Source: Halobacillus naozhouensis
GTDB lineage: Bacteria > Bacillota > Bacilli > Bacillales > Halobacillaceae
DNA length: 64,000 nt
Assembly: GCF_029714185.1 (NCBI RefSeq)
Contig: NZ_CP121671.1
Span: 310,001 to 374,000, forward strand
Direction: 5' to 3'
Part shown: positions 16,147-24,010 of the stretch, piece by piece
Layout: every line of letters begins with the position of its first letter
Position numbering within the stretch: the first letter of the stretch is position 1
Made by a program: the position numbers and the translations under genes
Notes under the pieces: generated by a model
What the model was told of the DNA's origin: nothing
Databases searched by the model: none
What the model saw: the letters and a program-made list of their open reading frames with translations, nothing else

Positions 16147-17934
16147 ATGACAAACTCATTTGAAAGTTACGATCTAAGTACAATTTCCCTGCACGGTGGT
16201 CAATCTCCGGACCCTACGACTGGATCAAGAGCCGTTCCTATTTACCAAACAACTTCTTATGTATTCCACGATACAGATCATGCACAGAGCTTATTTGCTC
16301 TTGATGAACCAGGAAATATTTATTCAAGAATTGGTAATCCGACGGTAGATGTTTTTGAAAAACGGATGGCGCTACTTGAAAATGGGGTTGCTTCGGTAGC
16401 TACAGCTTCAGGGATGTCAGCGATTGCACTATCCATCTTAAACTTGGCTGGCTCAGGTGATGAAATTGTTGCAGCTTCGAATTTATATGGAGGCACCTAT
16501 AATTTATTCGCTAATACTTTGCCGCGATATGGGATTAAAGTTAATTTTGTTGACCCTGAGGATCCTGAGAACTTCCGCAAAGCGTTAACAGACAAAACGA
16601 AGGCTGTATTCGCCGAGACCATTGGAAATCCAAGCTTGCATGTTTTAGATTTCGAAAAAGTTTCTGCGATCGTCCATGACCATGGCGTGCCGCTTATTGT
16701 TGACAACACATTTGCTACACCTTATTCCTGTAAACCGATTGACTTTGGAGCTGATATCGTTGTTCATTCGGCTACGAAGTGGATTGGAGGACATGGAACT
16801 GCCATCGGTGGAGTGGTAGTTGATGGGGGAAGATTTGATTGGGCGAACGGCAAATTCCCTGTTTTCACCGAGCCGGATGAGAGTTATAACGGCATCCGTT
16901 ATGCTTCAGATTTTGGGACATTAGCCTTCGTAACTAAATTACGTGTTCAGTTGTTAAGAGATCTGGGTGCCTGCCTGAGCCCGCAAAATGCTTTCCTATT
17001 ATTACAAGGACTCGAAACGTTGCCTTTACGAATTGAACGTCATAACGATAATGCGATAGAGCTGGCAGAGTATCTCAAAGGCCACCCTGATGTTGAATGG
17101 GTTTCCTATCCGGGATTAAAAGAACACCCTGCTCATTCATTAGCGGATAAGTATTTAGAAGGCGGTTATGGTTCCATTGTCAATTTTGGCATCAAAGGAG
17201 GCCGTGAAGCTGGTCGACAAGTCATTAACAACATTGCTCTATGGTCACATGTAGCCAACGTAGGGGATGCGAAGTCGTTAATCATTCACCCTGCATCGAC
17301 TACCCACCAGCAGCTATCTGTCGAAGATCTCGCTGCAAGTGGTGTTTCCGAAGAGTTGATTCGCTTATCTGTCGGTTTAGAGTCAGTGAAGGACCTTGTA
17401 AATGACCTGGATCGTGCAATTGCCACGGCAACGGGTAAAGAAACGAGTTCAGCGATTACCGAGAATGATGAAGGAGTAATTAAGTGGGCCCTCCAGTCTG
17501 CCCAAATTACTGAAGACCAGGATGGAGAACAAGTAACCCGTACGAAGCGGCTGGCGGTTGTCGGCTTAAGCGGCAAGCCTTCTCGTCCAAGTCATCGGTT
17601 AGCACGTAAGATGCAGCGTCTCGGTTATCAAATTGTGCCGGTCAATCCGAGAGAGGATGAGGTGTTAGGGGAAAAATCATACCCAGACATCAGCTCAATT
17701 CCTTTCAAAGTCGACGTGGTTCAAATCTTCCGCAGTCCTGAGGCAGCGGTTGAAATTGCTAAGGAAGCAGCAACAGTTCAGCCTGGAGTGTTCTGGCTGC
17801 AAGAAGGAGTTATTGCACCAGAAGCGGCACGAATTGCCAGTGAAGCAGGTTTGCAAGTAGTGCATAACCGTTGTACTTACAAAGAAGCACAACGGCTGAG
17901 AGGAACCATCGATACGTACGCATGCGAAATTTAA
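16147..17934 (+). CDS. metY: O-acetylhomoserine sulfhydrylase MetY fused to a C-terminal CoA-binding domain
   Basis: 595 aa from the ATG at 16147 (SD GAGGAGG). Residues 1-430 are MetY: STISLHGGQSPDP at the start, the PLP lysine Lys211 in SATKWIGGHGT, and a Gly-rich YASDFGTLAF region. MetY makes homocysteine from O-acetylhomoserine and sulfide. About residues 465-595 form a separate Rossmann CoA-binding domain (VVGLSGKPSRPSHRLARK, VNPREDEVLGEKSYPDI, a conserved Cys in HNRCTYKEA), as in stand-alone YccU-like proteins. Ordinary MetY ends at about 430 aa, so this is a real fusion with an uninterrupted frame. First gene of the S-box operon, 18 bp before the importer lipoprotein. Confidence 0.92.
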   Translation: MTNSFESYDLSTISLHGGQSPDPTTGSRAVPIYQTTSYVFHDTDHAQSLFALDEPGNIYSRIGNPTVDVFEKRMALLENGVASVATASGMSAIALSILNLAGSGDEIVAASNLYGGTYNLFANTLPRYGIKVNFVDPEDPENFRKALTDKTKAVFAETIGNPSLHVLDFEKVSAIVHDHGVPLIVDNTFATPYSCKPIDFGADIVVHSATKWIGGHGTAIGGVVVDGGRFDWANGKFPVFTEPDESYNGIRYASDFGTLAFVTKLRVQLLRDLGACLSPQNAFLLLQGLETLPLRIERHNDNAIELAEYLKGHPDVEWVSYPGLKEHPAHSLADKYLEGGYGSIVNFGIKGGREAGRQVINNIALWSHVANVGDAKSLIIHPASTTHQQLSVEDLAASGVSEELIRLSVGLESVKDLVNDLDRAIATATGKETSSAITENDEGVIKWALQSAQITEDQDGEQVTRTKRLAVVGLSGKPSRPSHRLARKMQRLGYQIVPVNPREDEVLGEKSYPDISSIPFKVDVVQIFRSPEAAVEIAKEAATVQPGVFWLQEGVIAPEAARIASEAGLQVVHNRCTYKEAQRLRGTIDTYACEI

Positions 17935-17952
17935 TTTAACGGGGGAAAATAG

Positions 17953-18936
17953 ATGAGAACAAAATACTTATTTCTCACTCTCGCACTCCTGCTGACCATT
18001 ACTTTAATTGGCTGTTCAAGTAACGCCGAAGGAGAGAGTGGAAAACCTGGTAAAGTTACGCTCGATTATGCTTATTATTCACCAACCAGTCTTGTTTTAA
18101 AAAAGAAAGGCTGGGCTGAAGAAGCATTCAAAGAGCAAGGAATCGAAGTAGAATTCGTCTTAAGTCAAGGTAGCAACAAGGCACTTGAGTTCCTGAATTC
18201 GAGCAGTGTGGATTTCAGTTCTTCAGCGGGGGCAGCAGCGCTGATGGCAAAGGCGAATGGCTCACCAGTTGAGTCCGTGTATTTGTATTCAAAGCCTGAA
18301 TGGACAGCGCTTGTCACGAATGCAGATTCCGATATTTCTTCTGTTAAGGATTTAAAAGGGAAGAAAGTTGCGGCTACGTTAGGAACGGATCCCTATATTT
18401 TCCTCGTTCGAGCCTTAAAAGAACACGGAATGTCTCCAGATGACATTGAACTTGTGAACTTGCAGCATGCCGATGGCGCAGCTGCACTGACAGCGGGCAA
18501 TGTAGATGCATGGGCAGGACTTGATCCACACATGGCAAGACTTGAGCTCGAATCTGATGCGAAATTATTTTACCGTAAGCCGACCTTTAACACATATGGA
18601 TCATTAAATGTACGGTCTGATTACGCCGAAAAGCATCCTGAAATTGTAAAAACAGTGATTGAGGTTTATGAAAAAGCAAGGAAATGGACTATTGAGCATC
18701 CTGAAGAAGCGGCGCAAATATTAGCCGAAGAAGCCAATATTGATTTGGCTGTGGCTAAAAAAGAAATGGAGCGAAACGACTTTTCCGCCCCTATCCCAGG
18801 GCAAGCTTTAAAAGAAACAGTTAAGGGCGCTGGTGAAGTGTTGAAAGATGTAGAAATTATTGATCAAAGTGTGAATATAGAAGAACTAACGAATGAACTT
18901 GTTAATCCGAGCTTCGCAAAGGAAGTTATCGAGTAA
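17953..18936 (+). CDS. SsuA/TauA-like ABC importer binding lipoprotein
   Basis: 327 aa. Lipoprotein signal with Cys21 in LIGC. Family pattern of nitrate/sulfonate/taurine binding proteins: YYSPTSLVLKKKGWAEEAF, the SQGSNKALEFLNSSSVDF block, and DLKGKKVAATLGTDPYIFL. It captures a small substrate outside the cell for the permease and ATPase that follow. SAM-riboswitch control and neighbours suggest a sulfur compound, an organic sulfonate or a precursor of the methionine pathway. SD GGGGG precedes the ATG. Substrate cannot be read from the sequence. Confidence 0.85.
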   Translation: MRTKYLFLTLALLLTITLIGCSSNAEGESGKPGKVTLDYAYYSPTSLVLKKKGWAEEAFKEQGIEVEFVLSQGSNKALEFLNSSSVDFSSSAGAAALMAKANGSPVESVYLYSKPEWTALVTNADSDISSVKDLKGKKVAATLGTDPYIFLVRALKEHGMSPDDIELVNLQHADGAAALTAGNVDAWAGLDPHMARLELESDAKLFYRKPTFNTYGSLNVRSDYAEKHPEIVKTVIEVYEKARKWTIEHPEEAAQILAEEANIDLAVAKKEMERNDFSAPIPGQALKETVKGAGEVLKDVEIIDQSVNIEELTNELVNPSFAKEVIE

Positions 18937-18960
18937 TGGAATATAGGGAGGAGTGAAGAA

Positions 18961-19794
18961 ATGTCAAGTCAATCAGAAACAGCCGTTAGGCCTTCAGTCG
19001 AAAGTCATGAGAAAACAAATTTTAATCCGTTCACATCCAATCTGTTTATAGGAAGTCTCCTCCCTATTGTTCTCATTATTGTTTGGGAGATTGCTTCAAG
19101 AAGTGGTTGGGTAGCTCCTTATTTGCTTCCTGCGCCCTCTGTGGTTTTAGAGGAGATAGTTGGTATGGCACAAGAAGGTGAACTATGGGGACACATATCG
19201 ATTACGTTATACCGTGTATTTGCAGGATTTCTACTAGGAATGGCTGCAGCTACTATTTTAGGTGCTGCTACTGGTTATATTAGCATCGTCGAAAAGGTTC
19301 TTGATCCAATGCTGCAGGCCCTGAGAGCAATTCCATCATTAGCATGGGTGCCGCTGTTTGTTTTATGGATCGGTATCGGCGAAGCCTCTAAAATTACATT
19401 GGTAGCTGTAGGCGTATTCTTTCCAATTTATTTGAATTTGACTTCTGGTATACAAGGTGTGGACCGTAAGTTGATCGAAGTAGGGCGTATGTACCACTTC
19501 TCGAGTCTGCAGCAAATCCGTAAAATCATATTCCCTGCTGCACTGCCTTCCTTTTTAGTAGGGGTGCGAAGCGGGCTCAGCCTTGGCTGGATGTTTGTCG
19601 TCGCAGCTGAACTTCTGGGCGCAAGTCAAGGATTGGGGTATTTGATGGTATTCGGGCAAAATACTTCTTCTCCCGAGCTGGTAATCGGTAGTATCGTGTT
19701 GTTTGCGATATTTGGAAAAATAACCGATGAGATTTTGAAACGGATTCAGACGCGGACGCTGCGCTGGCAAGATAGTATTGAAAATTCTGTTTAG
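18961..19794 (+). CDS. SsuC-like ABC importer permease
   Basis: 277 aa. Six predicted membrane helices. The EAA loop is in the expected place (LIEVGRMYHFSSLQQIRKI, about 163-181). Typical sulfonate/taurine permease blocks are LPAPSVVLEEI and LRAIPSLAWVPLFVLWIG. It is preceded by a 24-nt gap with SD GGGAGGAG and followed at once by the ATPase, so translation is likely coupled. Confidence 0.9.
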   Translation: MSSQSETAVRPSVESHEKTNFNPFTSNLFIGSLLPIVLIIVWEIASRSGWVAPYLLPAPSVVLEEIVGMAQEGELWGHISITLYRVFAGFLLGMAAATILGAATGYISIVEKVLDPMLQALRAIPSLAWVPLFVLWIGIGEASKITLVAVGVFFPIYLNLTSGIQGVDRKLIEVGRMYHFSSLQQIRKIIFPAALPSFLVGVRSGLSLGWMFVVAAELLGASQGLGYLMVFGQNTSSPELVIGSIVLFAIFGKITDEILKRIQTRTLRWQDSIENSV

Positions 19795-19809
19795 ATGGGG
19801 GGAGAAATC

Positions 19810-20523
19810 ATGCTGGCAGTTGATCAAGTCACACGTGTTTTTCAAAATGGTAAGGCGGGCTTCAAGAACGTTAATATTCGATTAACCAAAGGAGAGGTTG
19901 TCGGTGTCCTCGGTACAAGCGGGTGTGGAAAAAGTACCTTATTGCGAGTGCTTTCCGGGCTGGACGTCAATTATCAAGGGCAGATTGATACAAACGTTAG
20001 TGACCCAGAGCAAGCCTTTGGGATGATGTTTCAGGAGCCAAGACTGATGCCTTGGCTTACGGTTTGGGAAAACATTACCTTTGGGATAGCCAGGAAGCAA
20101 AATAGGGATCAGGCATTGGATTTACTTCAAACCGTTGGGCTGGAGGGATTTGAAAATCATTATCCTAAAGATTTGTCTGGCGGGATGGCCCAGCGAGTGG
20201 CAATTGCCCGTTCGTTACTCAACCGTCCTGAGATTTTATTACTTGATGAACCGTTAAGTGCACTTGATGCGTTTACGAAAATGCAACTGCAAGATTTACT
20301 GCTATCCATCTTTGAGAAACATCAAACGACAACTCTTCTTGTTACACATGATATCGACGAAGCCCTTTATCTATGTGACCGTGTGGTTATTATGAGGGGA
20401 CAGCCAGGGAGAATTCAATCCGAAATATCAGTCGATAAGCCTAAGCCACGCAGACGGGGCGACGTTTATTTAGCAAATTTAAAAGAAGAGATTTTACAAG
20501 AATTAGATTTTACAAGAGTGTAA
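19810..20523 (+). CDS. SsuB-like ABC importer ATPase
   Basis: 237 aa from the ATG at 19810, since the GGGGGGAG SD fits this codon rather than the ATG at 19795. Walker A GTSGCGKST (35-43), Q-loop Gln75, signature LSGGM (122-126), Walker B ILLLDEP (142-148), His-switch in VTHDIDEA. It energises the permease beside it. The three importer genes are contiguous with the upstream MetY fusion and the downstream acyl-CoA synthetase. Confidence 0.92.
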   Translation: MLAVDQVTRVFQNGKAGFKNVNIRLTKGEVVGVLGTSGCGKSTLLRVLSGLDVNYQGQIDTNVSDPEQAFGMMFQEPRLMPWLTVWENITFGIARKQNRDQALDLLQTVGLEGFENHYPKDLSGGMAQRVAIARSLLNRPEILLLDEPLSALDAFTKMQLQDLLLSIFEKHQTTTLLVTHDIDEALYLCDRVVIMRGQPGRIQSEISVDKPKPRRRGDVYLANLKEEILQELDFTRV

Positions 20524-20537
20524 GGAGGTTTTGAGAA

Positions 20538-22229
20538 ATGGCTGATAAAATTCTCCCTCCAAGACAGGGGAACTATAATATAGCAGAAGAATGGATGGAA
20601 GGAGAGCCCTTCTCCTGGGAGCGAGTCCATCCGACCTTTACCTGGTATCGTACTGGAAAGGTGAACATGACATATGAATGTGTAGACCGTCACGTCCTTA
20701 ATGGGAACGGGGAGAAGACGGCCCTGCAATACTTTTCAGAAACGGATAATTTTTCATTCACATACAAGGAATTACAGCAAGAAGTGAATCGCTGGAGCCA
20801 TGTGCTTGCGGCGTCAGGTGTAAAGAAAGGTGACTTTGTGTTTGTTTTCTTACCGAAGCATCCGTATTGCTATATTGCCATGCTTGCAGCGATTAAGGTC
20901 GGGGCTGTTGTAGGTCCTTTATTTGAAGCCTTCATGGAAGAGGCTGTTCGTGATCGAATCAATGATTGTGAAGGCGAATTTCTTATTACGGATTCTAGCT
21001 TTCTATCTCGTGTTCATCGTGAGCAAATCCCTAGTTTAAAGAAAATCTTTACAACAGACAACGAAGCTGGAGAGGCAGATCTATCGATTACGGCTGAGGC
21101 TGAAAAAGTTGATGATGAATTTGATGCCGTATGGGTGGAGCTTGATGATGGTTTAAATATTCATTATACTTCGGGTTCCACAGGCAAGCCGAAAGGGATT
21201 ATACATGCTCACCGAAATATGGTTCAGCAATATCAGACCGGCCGCTGGGTACTTGACTTAAAGGAAGATGATGTCTACTGGTGTACTGCTCACCCAGGAT
21301 GGGTCACGGGAACGGTGTACGGTGTGTTTGCTCCTTTATTGAACGGTGTAACGACAGTAATTCATGGCGGACGCTTTTCAGCAGAAGCCTGGTACCAAGT
21401 ACTCGAACAAGCTGCAGTGACGGTATGGTATAGCGCGCCGACAGCTTTCCGAATGCTGAAGGCAGCGGGAGATAAAACGATAAAAAAATATGACCTTTCT
21501 TCATTAAGGCATATTCTGAGTGTCGGGGAACCACTCAACCCGGAAGTCATTCATTGGGGTGTAAATGCCTTAAACCTACGAATACATGATACATGGTGGA
21601 TGACAGAAACGGGTGCACAGTTAGTGGCCAACCTCCCTACACGTCCCATTAAACCAGGTTCGATGGGCCGTCCAATCCCGGGTATAGAGGTTGCTGTTTT
21701 AAATGAAGAGGGGGAGGAATTGCCTCCTGAAGAAACCGGGCATTTAGCAATCCGATCTTCCTGGCCGGCTATTATGAAAGAAGTTTGGAAAAATGAACAA
21801 AAATACCAATCATACTTTCCGTATGGAAAAGAGTGGTACATTGCTGGAGATCTTGCTTATTTGGATGAAGATGGGTATGTGTTTTTCCAGGGTAGAAGCG
21901 ATGACATGATCAATTCCTCCGGGGAACGCATCGGTCCATTTGAAGTCGAAAGCAAGCTGCTTGAGCATCCAGCAGTGAAAGAAGCGGGAGTAATTGGTAA
22001 GCCTGATCCTGTACGGGGCGAGATTGTCAAAGCTTTCATTGCATTGAATTCGACGTATCAGGAAAGTAAAGATCTAATCGAGGAGATTCGCTTATTTGTC
22101 CGTGGCCGGCTGGCAGCCCACTCTGCTCCTCGTGAAATCGAAGTGATCCAGGAATTGCCGAAAACACAGATTAGCGGGAAGGTGTTAAGGAGAGAGTTGA
22201 AAAAAGCAGAGATTAACCAGGCAGGGTAA
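20538..22229 (+). CDS. acsA: AcsA-type acetyl/short-chain acyl-CoA synthetase
   Basis: 563 aa, AMP-forming adenylation family, very close in pattern to B. subtilis AcsA. P-loop YTSGSTGKPKG (about 209-219). IHDTWWMTETG (about 350-359), including the Trp that narrows the acyl pocket to acetate or propionate in Acs enzymes. SGERIGPFEVESKL and the C-terminal lysine in ISGKVLRRE (about 547). The reaction is acid + ATP + CoA to acyl-CoA. As last gene of the S-box operon it may supply acetyl-CoA for O-acetylhomoserine, or activate an imported acid. SD AAGGAGG. Its stop lies in the terminator stem. Confidence 0.9.
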   Translation: MADKILPPRQGNYNIAEEWMEGEPFSWERVHPTFTWYRTGKVNMTYECVDRHVLNGNGEKTALQYFSETDNFSFTYKELQQEVNRWSHVLAASGVKKGDFVFVFLPKHPYCYIAMLAAIKVGAVVGPLFEAFMEEAVRDRINDCEGEFLITDSSFLSRVHREQIPSLKKIFTTDNEAGEADLSITAEAEKVDDEFDAVWVELDDGLNIHYTSGSTGKPKGIIHAHRNMVQQYQTGRWVLDLKEDDVYWCTAHPGWVTGTVYGVFAPLLNGVTTVIHGGRFSAEAWYQVLEQAAVTVWYSAPTAFRMLKAAGDKTIKKYDLSSLRHILSVGEPLNPEVIHWGVNALNLRIHDTWWMTETGAQLVANLPTRPIKPGSMGRPIPGIEVAVLNEEGEELPPEETGHLAIRSSWPAIMKEVWKNEQKYQSYFPYGKEWYIAGDLAYLDEDGYVFFQGRSDDMINSSGERIGPFEVESKLLEHPAVKEAGVIGKPDPVRGEIVKAFIALNSTYQESKDLIEEIRLFVRGRLAAHSAPREIEVIQELPKTQISGKVLRRELKKAEINQAG

Positions 22230-22250
22230 TGAGTTACCCTGCCTCTTTTA
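22219..22250 (+). terminator. Terminator of the S-box operon
   Basis: AGGCAGGGTAA (22219-22229), TGAG loop, TTACCCTGCCT (22234-22244), then CTTTT. The left arm includes the acsA stop codon. Confidence 0.9.
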
Positions 22251-22382
22251 TGTAGAAATGGATTAAGTAATACATATTCCCCATCTTTTATAAGGATACA
22301 CTTATATTTGCGTTATAAACCCTCAGTCAGTAGACTTATCCCCTACATGACAGGGTTTTCATGAGAGTGATTTACTTTAAAA

Positions 22383-22411
22383 GTGATCCAAAGAATGCTT
22401 TTTTTCGATAG
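22383..22411 (+). promoter_or_regulatory. ECF promoter of the sigma/anti-sigma operon (autoregulation)
   Basis: GTGATCC (22383-22389), 16-nt spacer, CGATAG (22406-22411), continuing CTA. The same two boxes with the same spacer recur at 23943-23971 upstream of the surface-protein gene, which marks them as the recognition motif of the sigma factor encoded here. Confidence 0.75.
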
Positions 22412-22492
22412 CTATGTAAGCATACCTCCAATAGAAGATATATACCTTGCTGATATGCTATGATAGCTTTATCCACCACAAAGGAGTGTGCT

Positions 22493-23056
22493 ATGAGCAA
22501 TCAAGACTTAGAGCTCTATCACCAGATGACGGGTGGCGATAAGCAGGCACTCGAAGCTATTTACGATAAATACGAACGGCTGCTTTATTCATTTGTCATG
22601 AAATTATCTGGGGATCAGACATTAGCCGAAGAAGTATTGCAGGAAGTTTTCATTAAGCTATGGACGAACAAAGCAACATATGATGATACAAAGGGAAAGT
22701 TCTCATCATGGATCGTCACGATCACAAGATACACAGCAATCGATATCATTCGTAAAAATAAAAATCAGGCTGTTACCTTAGAAGAAGAGACAGATCTTCC
22801 TGAGCAAGTCGGTGATTCTACAGAAGATTTAGTAGAGTGGAGAGAGCAGGGAGATAAGGTCAGGGGAGCAGTAAAAGAATTATCGAACGAACAAAAACAA
22901 ATGGTGGATCTGTTTTATTTCAAAGGATTAAGTCAACGGGAAATCTCTGAAACATGTAACCTCCCGCTGGGTACAGTCAAAGGCAGGCTGCGACTGGCAT
23001 TAAAGCATCTAAAAACACATTTATCAAAAGGGAAAGGGGGCGTTCATGATGCGTAA
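22493..23056 (+). CDS. ECF RNA polymerase sigma factor paired with RskA-type anti-sigma
   Basis: 187 aa from the ATG at 22493 (SD AAAGGAG). Region 2 has LAEEVLQEVFIKLW; region 4 has LSQREISETCNLPLGTVKGRLRLALKHL. The downstream anti-sigma gene overlaps the sigma stop codon, so the two are translationally coupled and the pair belongs to the SigK/RskA class. The gene is preceded by a copy of the GTGATCC-N16-CGATAG motif, indicating self-activation. Direct target in this window: the LPXTG-type surface protein at 24011-25342. Confidence 0.92.
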   Translation: MSNQDLELYHQMTGGDKQALEAIYDKYERLLYSFVMKLSGDQTLAEEVLQEVFIKLWTNKATYDDTKGKFSSWIVTITRYTAIDIIRKNKNQAVTLEEETDLPEQVGDSTEDLVEWREQGDKVRGAVKELSNEQKQMVDLFYFKGLSQREISETCNLPLGTVKGRLRLALKHLKTHLSKGKGGVHDA

Positions 23057-23870
23057 CGAATGCGAGAAAGTAATTGATTATTTTAATGATCAGTTGACCG
23101 AAATTGAACAAAATGAATTCGAGAAGCATCTGGAAACGTGTGACGAGTGCCGAGAAGAGTTGGCAGAGCTTCGTGCACTTACAGAAGATTTAGCGTTCGC
23201 TTCAGAGCCCGTCAACCCTCCAGAAGGTATGAAAGATCGTGTGTTAGATGCTGTTTTTGCCGAAGAATCAAATGATAGCAGTGGTGGAGATTCAGACCAA
23301 ACAGATGACTACCAAGATTCGTCAGTTGTAGCATTTGAGCCAAGGAAAGATAAAGACAGTCCAGAACCTGAAGAGTTGGCGCAAAAGAATAAAAAACCAT
23401 GGCTCATGCGTGGATTAGCTGCTGCATTGATTTTATCTATAGCTGGTAATTTATATGCAGTGATGAATGAGCAGGAGTCCGCAGCGCCAGGGCCAGTTGA
23501 GGATCCAGACACTCAGGAACCTGATACAAGTACAGATGAAATTGCAACTAAAGTTCAACTGCAAGGTGAGACGGATGCTCAGGCAACTGCCTCTCTTATT
23601 CAACAGGAAGACGGAAAACTTCTCACATTACAGGCAGATGCCCTGCAGAAATTGGAAGGAGAAGAAGTGTATCAAGTTTGGTTAATTGAAGGTAAAAAGC
23701 CATATCGCGCCGGAACATTTGTGGCTAATGAAAACGGAGAAGGGGCAGTCGCCTATGCGATGGAGCAACTCCCTGAAGGAACCAATTGGGATGCCGTAGC
23801 GATATCCAAAGAACCTGATGCTACCAGCCAGACGCCACAAGGTGAAGTGATTTTACAAGCAGAATTATAA
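23046..23870 (+). CDS. RskA-type membrane anti-sigma factor with zinc-binding N-terminal domain
   Basis: 274 aa. The N-terminal anti-sigma domain carries His28-Cys32-Cys35 (HLETCDEC), the HxxxCxxC zinc motif. A long acidic linker follows, then one membrane helix (about 118-138, LMRGLAAALILSIAGNLYAV), then the extracellular RskA domain (EEVYQVWLIEGKKPYRAGTF, WDAVAISKEP). It sequesters the sigma factor at the membrane and releases it when cleaved. It overlaps the sigma gene by 11 nt; SD GGGGG lies 5 nt before the ATG (23046 or 23049). Confidence 0.92.
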   Translation: MMRNECEKVIDYFNDQLTEIEQNEFEKHLETCDECREELAELRALTEDLAFASEPVNPPEGMKDRVLDAVFAEESNDSSGGDSDQTDDYQDSSVVAFEPRKDKDSPEPEELAQKNKKPWLMRGLAAALILSIAGNLYAVMNEQESAAPGPVEDPDTQEPDTSTDEIATKVQLQGETDAQATASLIQQEDGKLLTLQADALQKLEGEEVYQVWLIEGKKPYRAGTFVANENGEGAVAYAMEQLPEGTNWDAVAISKEPDATSQTPQGEVILQAEL

Positions 23871-23887
23871 AAGAATAGAATGACACA

Positions 23888-23922
23888 TGCAGACAGTTTT
23901 TCACAACTGTCTGCAATTTTTT
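23888..23922 (+). terminator. Terminator of the sigma/anti-sigma operon
   Basis: TGCAGACAGTT (23888-23898), 6-nt loop, AACTGTCTGCA (23905-23915), then A-T7. Confidence 0.92.
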
Positions 23923-23942
23923 TAAAATTTTTCAGGAAAATA

Positions 23943-23971
23943 GTGATCCATTTTTAATCTGCCTTCGATAG
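23943..23971 (+). promoter_or_regulatory. ECF promoter of the surface-protein gene
   Basis: GTGATCC (23943-23949), 16-nt spacer, CGATAG (23966-23971), continuing CTA. Identical boxes and spacing to the promoter at 22383-22411. It lies about 40 bp before the start codon. Confidence 0.75.
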
Positions 23972-24010
23972 CTAAGTGAATAAACAAAACAAGAAGGGGA
24001 GATTGGTAAA

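Noticed and set aside
20538..22229. Acyl-CoA synthetase as a DMSP-pathway methylmercaptopropionate ligase
   Set aside because: It aligns in pattern with AcsA and keeps the Trp that limits the pocket to acetate or propionate; no other DMSP genes are adjacent.
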